The notes: generated by a model from the sequence alone, not told the origin. DNA of 5,440 nt from Pseudomonadota bacterium (GCA_027620395.1 JAQBZY010000140.1:1-5440); one strand, 5' to 3'; shown: positions 1 through 5,440, counted from the first letter of the stretch. Made by a program: numbers and translations.

Positions 1-23
1 CCGGGCAGGACGATGATTTTCAC
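1..23 (-). CDS. Probable start of next minus-strand gene (partial)
   Basis: A GTG at 23-21 opens a frame reading MKIIVLP, and the eighth codon begins GG, so it must be Gly. A purine-rich AGGGGG at 39-34 lies 10 bases upstream as a possible ribosome binding site. The GTG is 33 bases beyond the rhodanese stop, and both genes share strand and frame, so they are probably co-transcribed. The short hydrophobic strand ending in Pro-Gly resembles the beginning of several alpha/beta folds, including alpha/beta hydrolases, but eight residues cannot identify a family. The rest lies outside the window. Confidence 0.4.
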
Positions 24-41
24 GGGCCGTGTTCCCCCTGT

Positions 42-71
42 TTGCTGAAAGGCCTTTTACTGAAAGACCTT
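42..71 (-). repeat. 15-bp imperfect tandem duplication across the rhodanese stop codon
   Basis: On the minus strand, AAGGTCTTTCAGTAA (71-57) is followed directly by AAGGCCTTTCAGCAA (56-42). The copies match at 13 of 15 bases and both differences are C/T. The first copy encodes the last four residues (KVFQ) and the TAA stop. The second would encode KAFQQ in the same frame. The stop may therefore have arisen from a CAA codon after duplication. Confidence 0.65.
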
Positions 72-1676
72 GAAGTTCGTGGTGCCGTCGCGCTCGATCT
101 GTTGCACCAGATCGATCTCCCAACTCAGGTATCCCTGCATCGCCGCTTCGCGGTCACCTTCGATGGCGTCTTCGAGATCGTAGGGCCGATACCAGACATC
201 GACCGGCTGATCCAGATTGTTCTCGAAACCCTGTTTGAGCGGCAGGCCGGCGGCTTGCCACGCCTGGGTGCCACCCTTGAGGACGTGCACCGGTGCCTTG
301 AAGCCGGCGTCCCGCAAATCCTTGGCGGCGCGCCTGGCCAAAATTCCGTCCGGTGATACCAACGCAATTCCGCGCTCGCTCGAAAGCGGTTTCAGATTGG
401 TGGGCAGATTAGCGCGCATGGCGAAGCGGCTTCCGGGAATGTGGCCGGCACGGTGGCGGATGCTGTCGCCCAAATCGATCACATGCAATTGGATCATACG
501 GGCCGCCAGTTCCTTAGGCTCGAGATCGCCCTCTGGAATGCCGGCGAGTTCCGGTATTTCCGGCGCATGCGCACCGGGCGCCGTCATTTCGGCCGCGCCC
601 GCCACGTAGACGTAAGCCTCCCACCCCATCTGGATCAGCCATGATGCCGTCATCGTCGCCCGGACGCCGTTGTCGTCGGTACAGACGATCCGGGCACCCA
701 ACGTGCCGGCATAGGTGTCGGTGGCTTGCACCAGCTGCCCTCCCGGCGCCGGCTTGGCGTCCGGCAAGTGACCAGCCACGTATTCCTCAGGCGCGCGAAC
801 GTCGAACAAATAGGTTGTCCGCCCAGTCTCCGCCCGCCACGCCGAAAGCGCCTTGGCGTCGATGACCTGAACCCCGAACCGCTTGCCGACGCGCTCGGCT
901 GCGGCCTTGGCGCGCATCAGTCCGTCGTTGCTCAACTCGCCGTAGCGGCGCTGTTGTCCGCGCTCCAACTCGAAGCCGGCCAGGAGCCATCCCATGGTGC
1001 CGTTCTCAAGCGCCACCACCTTATTCGGAATGCCGGCGTTCCTGAGCGACTGACAGCCAATGATCGAGCGGGTCCGTCCGGCGCAGTTGACGACAACTAT
1101 CGTGTTAGGGTCCGGCGCCAAATCGTGCACGCGGAGCGCCAACTCGGCGCCCGGTGAATCGATGCCGGTCGGGATGTTCATGGCCTTGAATTCCGGCATC
1201 GGCCGGCTGTCCAGCACGATCATATTGTCGCCGGCGTCGATCATCCGCTTGAGTTCGGGCGCTGGAATTCTGGGCGTGTCGTAGGCGTGCTCAATAAATT
1301 CGCCGAAGGCTTTCGACGGCACGTTGACGCCGGAAAAGATTTCGAACCCGGCCCCGCCCCAGCCGGCGACGCCGCCCTGCAAATACCCGAGATCGGTATA
1401 GCCCATGGCGGCGAGCTTGCCGGCGGCTCGCGATACTAAGCCATCGTCATCGGCATCGGCGGCGCAGAGAACCACCGGCGTCGCCAGGCCGGGCACCAGA
1501 TCGCGGATTCGCAATTCCAAAACCGATAGCGGCACCGAGATTGCCCACAGCAGGTGCGCCGTGCCAAAGGTGCCGCCGGGCCGGACATCGACGACTGCCA
1601 ACTGGCGTTCGTTCCGGCCCCCGATCAGGGCCTTAAGCTCCGCCGCCCGCAAGGGCCGCGCCATGGTTACGGTCAT
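57..1676 (-). CDS. Four-domain rhodanese (sulfurtransferase) protein
   Basis: This 539-residue protein is built from four rhodanese domains, at roughly residues 8-113, 137-235, 272-362 and 385-478. Each shows the typical pattern of a V-D-x-R/L-D strand, an active-site loop and a closing GG-x-x-x-W or similar helix. Rhodaneses carry sulfane sulfur on a loop cysteine and pass it to thiols or cyanide. Candidate cysteines are C71 (long acidic loop), C198 (classical CAGRTRS loop, the best active site) and C332 (CTDDNGVRA). The fourth domain has S440 at this position (VSPDGILAR), so it is probably catalytically dead. A C-terminal tail of about 60 residues rich in Trp, Tyr, Asp and Glu follows. No signal peptide is visible, so it is probably cytoplasmic. 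The ATG at 1676 is chosen because GAGGG at 1689-1685 sits 8 bases upstream. An ATG at 1721 (15 residues longer) and one at 1664 (4 shorter) have poorer context. The physiological sulfur acceptor is unknown. Confidence 0.93.
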   Translation of the reverse strand: MTVTMARPLRAAELKALIGGRNERQLAVVDVRPGGTFGTAHLLWAISVPLSVLELRIRDLVPGLATPVVLCAADADDDGLVSRAAGKLAAMGYTDLGYLQGGVAGWGGAGFEIFSGVNVPSKAFGEFIEHAYDTPRIPAPELKRMIDAGDNMIVLDSRPMPEFKAMNIPTGIDSPGAELALRVHDLAPDPNTIVVVNCAGRTRSIIGCQSLRNAGIPNKVVALENGTMGWLLAGFELERGQQRRYGELSNDGLMRAKAAAERVGKRFGVQVIDAKALSAWRAETGRTTYLFDVRAPEEYVAGHLPDAKPAPGGQLVQATDTYAGTLGARIVCTDDNGVRATMTASWLIQMGWEAYVYVAGAAEMTAPGAHAPEIPELAGIPEGDLEPKELAARMIQLHVIDLGDSIRHRAGHIPGSRFAMRANLPTNLKPLSSERGIALVSPDGILARRAAKDLRDAGFKAPVHVLKGGTQAWQAAGLPLKQGFENNLDQPVDVWYRPYDLEDAIEGDREAAMQGYLSWEIDLVQQIERDGTTNFKVFQ

Positions 1677-1721
1677 TCGATTTGCCCTCGGTTCCAGCCC
1701 CAGATCAAGACGGCTCGGCAC

Positions 1722-1750
1722 TTGATATCCGAATTTCGCCGCCTAAGTAT
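1722..1750 (+). promoter_or_regulatory. Weak candidate promoter for the secreted-protein gene
   Basis: TTGATA at 1722-1727 matches five of six bases of the sigma-70 type -35 box. Seventeen bases later, AAGTAT at 1745-1750 is a poor -10 box inside the most AT-rich patch of this intergenic region. Transcription from here would place the 1770-1789 hairpin in the 5' leader. The call rests on spacing and AT content only. Confidence 0.25.
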
Positions 1751-1769
1751 TAATGTATCTTGAACGGTT

Positions 1770-1789
1770 CCCCCTTGTGTACAAGGGGG
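1770..1789. promoter_or_regulatory. Strong inverted repeat (hairpin or operator) before the plus-strand gene
   Basis: Perfect 9-base arms, CCCCCTTGT and ACAAGGGGG, flank a 2-base centre. As RNA this forms an 8-bp stem with a UGUA tetraloop, followed by one G and UUUU (1791-1794) and then the AGGAG ribosome binding site. It lies in the divergent region between the rhodanese gene and the secreted-protein gene. It could be a leader terminator or attenuator, an mRNA-stabilising stem or a dyad operator; the sequence does not decide. Confidence 0.6.
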
Positions 1790-1794
1790 GTTTT

Positions 1795-1799
1795 AGGAG
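1795..1799 (+). promoter_or_regulatory. Ribosome binding site deciding the start at 1810
   Basis: AGGAG lies 10 bases before the ATG at 1810. A competing out-of-frame ATG at 1803 is only 3 bases from it and would encode five codons (ATGTGCCATGCGTCGTAA), so it is unlikely to be a main start. Confidence 0.6.
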
Positions 1800-1809
1800 A
1801 AAATGTGCC

Positions 1810-2613
1810 ATGCGTCGTAATCATATAATCGCCGCTGTTGTTGCCGTTGCCGGCACCTTGGCCACAGGTTTCGCGCAGGCCGCGCCGCAGGTTTTGGCCG
1901 TCATGGCGTCGCTTGGGCCGCAGACCCTGCACTGCGAAGGCAGCATCTGCGTCACCACGTTTTCCAGCTATTGCCTGCAGCAGGAACGCACCCCGCCGGT
2001 CACCGGTCAACGCTACTTGCCGGCGGCCGATCAGCAGTTTTCGCTGATCCTGACCGATGCTGCCGGTAAGAAAACCCGCATGGCCGCCACCGAACACGTC
2101 GAGTTCCGGGCCGGCCGTGGCTTCACCACGGTTGGCGCCACCATGTCGATCGATGTCATGCAGCGGACCGGCGCGGTATCCGCCATGTTGGATGTCGCCG
2201 CCAATGCGGCGCTGGTTCCCGAACCCGTCCTCGGCGACCCCAACCCGATCAGCGCCAGCGAGTTGGCTTTCGCTACCCGCTCGCTCCGCGAACATGGCAA
2301 TGAGGTTGTCGACGCCAAACCCGACGCCGTTGCCGCCTCGCTCGTCAACCGTCTAGCAGTCACCATTCAGCCGATGCAGCCGGCGACGGAAGATAATTTG
2401 AAACAGCTCTGGCACGACGTCATCGACGGCCTTGGCCCGGCTGTGCCGGTCAATGCCGATGGCATCGGCCGGGCCCGGAAGATGTATGATTGGTGTCAGG
2501 GCCACAGTTCTTACCATTCCATGGCCGGCATCAAGAGCTGCCTCGAATTCCGCCACGACGATCAGATATTGCGGCTAAACACCGATTACTGGAACAGCCA
2601 ACCGGGATTCTAG
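1810..2613 (+). CDS. Secreted cysteine-containing protein of unknown family (copy 1)
   Basis: I do not recognise the family. The 267-residue product begins with a Sec-type signal peptide: basic MRRNH, a hydrophobic core at residues 6-20 and a likely cut after AQA at residue 24. The mature protein should be periplasmic or secreted. Five cysteines, C42, C47, C55, C229 and C244, occur in CX4CX7C near the N-terminus and CX14C near the C-terminus, so disulfides are likely. The end carries CLEFRHDD (244-251) and DYWNSQPG (259-266). All five cysteines and these motifs are shared with the copy immediately downstream, which marks them as structural or functional. AGGAG at 1795-1799 is 10 bases before the chosen ATG. 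An in-frame ATG at 1753 would add 19 residues, spoil the signal peptide and run through the hairpin, so it was rejected. No enzyme motif was found. Confidence 0.85.
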   Translation: MRRNHIIAAVVAVAGTLATGFAQAAPQVLAVMASLGPQTLHCEGSICVTTFSSYCLQQERTPPVTGQRYLPAADQQFSLILTDAAGKKTRMAATEHVEFRAGRGFTTVGATMSIDVMQRTGAVSAMLDVAANAALVPEPVLGDPNPISASELAFATRSLREHGNEVVDAKPDAVAASLVNRLAVTIQPMQPATEDNLKQLWHDVIDGLGPAVPVNADGIGRARKMYDWCQGHSSYHSMAGIKSCLEFRHDDQILRLNTDYWNSQPGF

Positions 2614-2661
2614 TGACCGCAACCGGCGCCGGCTTTCCCCACTGACGAGGGGTCAAGCGTC

Positions 2662-3063
2662 ATGAAACGTTCGCGTTGGTTGCTTGCGGCCGCGGTTGCC
2701 ACGGTTTTCCATATCCTTGCCCCGGCGGCGCATTCGGCGCCACAGATTTTGGCGGCGCTGCCGGTCGAAAGCGGCATTCCATTGGTTTGCGGGAACGGCG
2801 TTTGCGCCGCCGAATTATCGACCTATTGTTTGCAACGGCAACGGCCGTCGCCCGGAATGGGAACGGCCTACGCGCCGGCAGCGCCGGAACACTTCACGCT
2901 GGTCCTGACGGCAAATGGAAATGAAATCCGCCTGCCGGCCGACCGACACATGAGCTTCATCGAAAACCGGGGCTTCATGTCTGTCGTCGCCATGATCGAG
3001 CTTGGCCGGCTGAAGGCGCTCGGCGCAGACAATGCGAAACTAGTGGTCGGGCAGGATGCGTAG
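2662..3063 (+). CDS. N-terminal half of copy 2, as translated up to the TAG
   Basis: If the TAG is real and not suppressed, this 133-residue product would be made and exported. It holds the signal peptide and the CX4CX7C cluster but lacks the C-terminal cysteine pair and the HDD/DYW motif. It is probably non-functional or unstable unless the N-terminal half is a separate domain. Confidence 0.5.
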   Translation: MKRSRWLLAAAVATVFHILAPAAHSAPQILAALPVESGIPLVCGNGVCAAELSTYCLQRQRPSPGMGTAYAPAAPEHFTLVLTANGNEIRLPADRHMSFIENRGFMSVVAMIELGRLKALGADNAKLVVGQDA

Positions 3064-3456
3064 TTGATCCCGGTGGCCCAGCCGAACGACCCCAGTCCGC
3101 TGAGCAAGGAGGAAATCGCTTTTGCGACCAAATCGCTCAGGGAGATCGGACGCGGCATCGTCGATCAGCAACCGAAGGCACAGGCGGCGCAGCTTCTGGC
3201 GAAATTGAACGCCGCACTGCCGGCCGAGGGCGCCGTCGCCGCCAAGGGCTTCGACGGGCTTTGGAGGCAGGCCATCGGTGACGACGTGCCGCCGATGAAC
3301 GCCGCCGGAATGACGGCCCGGCAATCGATCCAAGAATGCTCGGCCAGTTCCGCCACCTATCAGTACGGCGGGCTCAAGCGCTGCCTCGAATTCCAGCACG
3401 ACGATCTGATCCGCGATTTGAACGTCGATTACTGGCAGAACCAGCCGGGGAGCTAA
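3064..3456 (+). CDS. C-terminal half of copy 2, downstream of the TAG
   Basis: The 130-codon stretch begins with TTG directly after the TAG, and AGGA at 3053-3056 lies 7 bases before it, so reinitiation is conceivable. The product would lack a signal peptide and could not reach the periplasm, where its cysteine pair presumably works. It contains FATKSLRE, CX14C, CLEFQHDD and DYWQNQPG, all shared with copy 1. It is more likely the severed part of one gene than an independent gene. Confidence 0.3.
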   Translation: MIPVAQPNDPSPLSKEEIAFATKSLREIGRGIVDQQPKAQAAQLLAKLNAALPAEGAVAAKGFDGLWRQAIGDDVPPMNAAGMTARQSIQECSASSATYQYGGLKRCLEFQHDDLIRDLNVDYWQNQPGS

Positions 3457-3681
3457 GACCCGGCGGCATGGCGGACAGCATTGGACCCCGGGTCGAGCCC
3501 GGGGTGACGGTGATGAAATCACGCCCCCCTTTCCGTCATTCCGGACGGTGCCGGCGGCGTTCCGGAATCTTTTGGCGGGTATCTCCAGCTTCTACAGCAA
3601 TGGGTCTTTTGCCCGCCCGCCAACCGAATTAAGCTCGGGTCGGGACCGGAACAGGTCCAGTTGCCAGGGAGGGAGCCGGGC
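3457..3681. other. Non-coding stretch between the secreted pair and the crotonase gene
   Basis: No convincing gene is seen in these 225 bases. Besides the repeat cluster there is a loose pair TTGGCGGG (3572-3579) and CCCGCCAA (3616-3623), and GGACC/GGTCC at 3643-3658. No confident promoter was found. The last part carries the ribosome binding site of the next gene. Confidence 0.5.
3484..3570. repeat. Cluster of three short inverted repeats, probable dispersed repeat
   Basis: Three dyads follow one another. ACCCCGGG/CCCGGGGT (3485-3492 and 3498-3505) has a 5-base loop. GTGAT/ATCAC (3510-3514 and 3518-3522) has a 3-base loop. ATTCCGGA/TCCGGAAT (3538-3545 and 3561-3568) has a 15-base loop. The first and third cores resemble GC-rich palindromic elements that I recall as scattered between genes in many alphaproteobacteria. 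The cluster also lies 28 bases after the copy-2 stop, so it could protect the mRNA 3' end or end transcription, although no long T run follows. Confidence 0.55.
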
Positions 3682-4497
3682 ATGATCACGTCCCCTAACG
3701 ACACCGTTCGGGTCGCCGTCGAGGACGGCATTTGCACCGTCACCATCCACCGCCCGGACTCGCTCAACGCATTGAACGACGATGTCGTGACGGCGCTGAT
3801 CGAGATCACCGGCGCGCTCAAATCGGCCGACGACATCCGCTGCGTGGTGGTTACCGGCGCCGGCGATCACTTCATGGCCGGCGGCGACATCAAGCGCTTC
3901 CATAGCCGCTTTGAAACCTCGACCGGCGAGGCCGAGATCCGCGCCTGGTTCAACATGATCCTCGGCCGGGTGCATATCGTCGTCACCAACATGCAAGCTC
4001 TGCCGATGCCGGTCATCGCCGCCGTCAGAGGGGCCGCCGCCGGCGTCGGGTTCAGCTTCATGCTCGGTTGCGATCTGGTGATCGCCGCCGAAGGCTCGAA
4101 GTTCACCCTCGCCTACATTCACTTGGGCACCAGCCCGGACGGCGGATCGTCTTGGCTATTGCCGCGCATGGTCGGCATGAAACAAGCGATGGAAATCGCG
4201 CTGCTCGGCGACCGCTTCGGCCCGGAGCGCGCGCTCGAGCTCGGCCTCATCAATCGGATCGTTCCGGCAGATAAGTTGGATGCCGAGGTCGCTGCCCTGG
4301 CGCAAAAGTTCGCCACCGGCCCGGCCAAGGCCTATGCGGCGACCAAACGGCTGCTTTACGCCGCCACCGTCAACGATCTCGAGGCGCAATTGCATGCTGA
4401 ATCCGAAAGTTTCGTCGGCTGCGCCATGAGTAAGGATTTCCGGGAAGGTGTCACCGCCTTCGTCGAAAAGCGCAAGCCGGCCTTCACCGGCCAATAG
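3682..4497 (+). CDS. Crotonase-family protein, PaaG/enoyl-CoA isomerase type
   Basis: The 271-residue protein has the length and order of the crotonase fold: the early HRPDSLNAL motif (23-31), the oxyanion-hole segment AGGDIK (66-71) and RGAAAG (116-121), then CDLVIAA (130-136). It continues with FTLAYIHLGTSPDGG (141-155) and a C-terminal FREGVTAFVEKRKPAF helix. It should bind acyl-CoA thioesters in the cytoplasm. The two glutamates of classical enoyl-CoA hydratase are replaced by S125 and Y145, so simple hydration is unlikely. D153 of the SPDGG loop aligns with the catalytic aspartate of dienoyl-CoA isomerase, and the C-terminal region resembles E. coli PaaG. An isomerase is the best guess; the substrate is unknown. 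The ATG follows AGGGAGGGAG (3666-3675) by 6 bases. A TTG seven codons upstream lies before this site and was rejected. It forms an operon with the SDR gene. Confidence 0.9.
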   Translation: MITSPNDTVRVAVEDGICTVTIHRPDSLNALNDDVVTALIEITGALKSADDIRCVVVTGAGDHFMAGGDIKRFHSRFETSTGEAEIRAWFNMILGRVHIVVTNMQALPMPVIAAVRGAAAGVGFSFMLGCDLVIAAEGSKFTLAYIHLGTSPDGGSSWLLPRMVGMKQAMEIALLGDRFGPERALELGLINRIVPADKLDAEVAALAQKFATGPAKAYAATKRLLYAATVNDLEAQLHAESESFVGCAMSKDFREGVTAFVEKRKPAFTGQ

Positions 4498-4514
4498 CCC
4501 TCAGGGAGAAACGC

Positions 4515-5270
4515 ATGTCCAAGAAGCCGCTTGAGGGCAAAGTCGCCCTCGTCACCGGTTCGGCCAGGAACATCGGCCGTGCCATTGCTCTTCAACTGGC
4601 CGAACAAGGTGCCAAGATCGTCGTCAACGCCGTCACCGACCAAGCCGCCGCCGACGCCGTCGTCGCCGAGATCAAGGGCATGGGCTCGGACGCCATCGCA
4701 CATCTCACCGACGTCACCGACGCCAAGGGCGTCAAGGCCATGGTCGACGCCGGCGTCAAGGCTTTCGGCAGCGTGGATATTCTGATCCTCAACGCCTCGT
4801 CGCGGGGGCAAGTGCCGTTTTTGCAGATGACGCATGAACAATACCGCCGCGTTATCGATATCTCGCTCGACGGCGCTTTTTTCTGCGCCCAGGCATGCCT
4901 GCCGCTGATGCAGGCCAAAAATTGGGGCCGGATCGTGACGCTGGGCGGCATTTCGTGGCACATCGGCACCAGCACACGGGTCCACAATCTGGTGTCCAAG
5001 TCGGGTCTGGCCGGGTTCACCCGCGGCCTGGCCGTCGAGTTCGCGCCGGACGGCGTCACGGTGAATTGCGTCTCGCCCGGGTTTATCGACACCGTGCGGC
5101 CTGAATCGGCCGGGGCTCGCCCGACGCTCAAGGTGCATCCGCCGATCGACCGCATGGGTACATCGGACGAGATCGCCTCGATGGTCCGCTATCTGTGCCT
5201 GCCAGAAGCGGCCTATATCACCGGTCAGATCATGCATGTGAACGGCGGCATGTATCTTGGCGGATCGTGA
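4515..5270 (+). CDS. SDR-family protein with a degenerate catalytic site
   Basis: This 251-residue protein has the length and Rossmann layout of a classical short-chain dehydrogenase: TGSARNIG (14-21) for the dinucleotide, D66 near the adenine, ILNAS (91-95) in place of NNAG, and SPGFIDT (187-193) after strand 6. It ends with the usual ITGQIMHVNGG (235-245). Aligned to FabG, the catalytic tetrad is Asn to S117, Ser to G145, Tyr to N158 and Lys kept as K162; S147 lies two residues past the serine position and H157 next to the tyrosine position. It probably still binds NAD(P), but may use other residues or act without redox chemistry. I recall SDR subgroups with a His just before the lost Tyr, so this may be a divergent family rather than decay. 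AGGGAG (4503-4508) is 6 bases before the ATG, and only 17 bases separate it from the crotonase stop. Confidence 0.88.
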   Translation: MSKKPLEGKVALVTGSARNIGRAIALQLAEQGAKIVVNAVTDQAAADAVVAEIKGMGSDAIAHLTDVTDAKGVKAMVDAGVKAFGSVDILILNASSRGQVPFLQMTHEQYRRVIDISLDGAFFCAQACLPLMQAKNWGRIVTLGGISWHIGTSTRVHNLVSKSGLAGFTRGLAVEFAPDGVTVNCVSPGFIDTVRPESAGARPTLKVHPPIDRMGTSDEIASMVRYLCLPEAAYITGQIMHVNGGMYLGGS

Positions 5271-5394
5271 CCTGGGCGGAGCAGCCGGCCACTATGGCAC
5301 GGCCGGCCTGATCGAGCGCATTCGCCAAGGTCTCGCCGCCGCCGGCAAGGACTTAGCGGCGCTGAGTCTGGCTGATCTAGTGGTATCCGCCTAA
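5257..5394 (+). pseudogene. N-terminal remnant of a class I SAM-dependent methyltransferase
   Basis: A 45-codon open frame overlaps the SDR 3' end by 14 bases in another frame. Its core, GHYGTAGLIERIRQGL (11-26), then AAAGKDLAALSLADL (27-41), matches my memory of the N-terminal helices of methyltransferases in which HY-x-x-G-x-L ... GKD-x-x-x-L-x-x-x-DL is followed by AP-x-D-x-FH. Here DL is followed by VVSA and a TAA at 5392-5394, so the SAM-binding domain is absent. The only in-frame start is a TTG at 5257 with no good ribosome binding site. The window ends 46 bases later, so the rest could lie beyond an insertion. The family call rests on a short stretch. Confidence 0.5.
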
Positions 5395-5440
5395 CATAGG
5401 AGTCCTTTTTGGGATTCCCATTGATGATTGTCTGTGCGAA
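5377..5440. other. AT-richer tail after the methyltransferase break, possible insertion-element end
   Basis: From about 5377 the sequence stops resembling the methyltransferase family, and from 5395 it is clearly AT-richer than the rest of the window. It contains the small dyad AGGA-G-TCCT (5398-5406) followed by a T run, and GGGATTCCC (5411-5419). A TA dinucleotide at 5378-5379 sits at the break, as expected for elements that target TA, such as IS630/Tc1-type elements. No transposase or second end is visible, so this is only a hypothesis. Confidence 0.25.

Larger units (their letters stand above)
2662..3456 (+). pseudogene. Second copy of the secreted cysteine protein, interrupted by TAG
   Basis: This is a tandem paralog of the gene that ends 48 bases upstream. 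Reading through codon 134 it would be 264 residues, against 267 for copy 1. The signal peptide (MKRSRW, hydrophobic core, likely cut after AHS at residue 25) aligns with that of copy 1. Shared features include CX4CX7C (C43, C48, C56), YCLQ, RGF, FAT-K/R-SLRE, LW, VP-x-N/M-NA and CX14C (C226, C241). They also include CLEFQHDD and DYWQNQPG at the end. Codon 134 is TAG at 3061-3063, and the downstream sequence keeps the same frame and full homology. A single C-to-T change from CAG would explain it. Because the 3' half is intact, the stop must be recent, or be a base-calling error, or be read through. GAGGGG at 2647-2652 is a good ribosome binding site 9 bases before the ATG. Confidence 0.75.

Noticed and set aside
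1677..1721. N-terminal extension of the rhodanese gene from the ATG at 1721
   Set aside because: The added residues are not part of a rhodanese domain, and the ribosome binding site at 1689-1685 points to 1676.
1753..1809. N-terminal extension of copy 1 from the ATG at 1753
   Set aside because: It would cross the hairpin, has no ribosome binding site and would mask a clean signal peptide that starts at 1810.
2623..2632. CCGGCGCCGG palindrome as a terminator between the two secreted-protein copies
   Set aside because: It is only 10 bases long with no loop and is followed by just three T, so it is a weak structure likely by chance in GC-rich DNA.
3061..3063. TAG as a pyrrolysine codon
   Set aside because: TAG also ends copy 1 (2611-2613) and the crotonase gene (4495-4497), and no pyrrolysine genes are visible here.
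3572..3623. TTGGCGGG/CCCGCCAA inverted pair
   Set aside because: The 36-base gap and simple GC-rich arms make a functional hairpin doubtful.
3592..4122. Minus-strand open frame opposite the crotonase gene
   Set aside because: Its composition, rich in Asp, Gly, His and Arg, is typical of a shadow frame; there is no ribosome binding site and no family motif.
4356..5237. Long minus-strand open frame (293 codons) opposite the SDR gene
   Set aside because: It lies antisense to well-supported crotonase and SDR genes and has no recognisable motif. Long antisense frames are expected in GC-rich DNA.

Overview
The window is GC-rich (about 60% or more by eye). Its start sites are mostly ATG with clear AGGAG- or GAGGG-type ribosome binding sites, and codons favour G or C at the third position. 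Gene content and GC-rich palindromic repeats of the ACCCCGGG/CCCGGGGT kind suggest an alphaproteobacterium, perhaps Rhodospirillales-like. That placement is an inference from style, not from a marker gene.

Left part (1-1676, minus strand): a four-domain rhodanese protein is read leftwards. Its stop codon lies inside a 15-bp tandem duplication, and a probable next gene starts at a GTG at 23 and runs out of the window. Between the rhodanese gene and the first plus-strand gene lies a divergent intergenic region (1677-1809), with a strong 20-base hairpin just before the plus-strand ribosome binding site.

Middle part (1810-3456, plus strand): a tandem pair of paralogous secreted proteins that I cannot assign to a named family. 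Both have a signal peptide, five conserved cysteines and a shared C-terminal CLEF-x-HDD ... DYW-x-x-QPG motif. The first copy is intact. The second is cut by an in-frame TAG, after which homology continues in the same frame to the natural end, so it is best read as a recent pseudogene or a sequence error.

Right part (3457-5440, plus strand): a non-coding stretch with a cluster of short inverted repeats, then a tight two-gene unit. It encodes a crotonase-family protein of the PaaG/isomerase type (both hydratase glutamates replaced, a PDGG aspartate present) and, 17 bases later, an SDR-family protein whose usual Asn-Ser-Tyr residues are missing while the Lys remains. Together they suggest acyl-CoA transformation, but the substrate is unknown. 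Overlapping the SDR 3' end is a 45-codon open frame that looks like the N-terminus of a class I SAM-dependent methyltransferase. It breaks off where the family's conserved region should continue, and the following DNA is AT-richer. That fits a gene cut by an insertion or rearrangement near 5376-5394.

No RNA gene, CRISPR array or complete mobile element was seen. The least explained items are the secreted paralog pair with its amber codon, the SDR with a degenerate active site, and the methyltransferase breakpoint.
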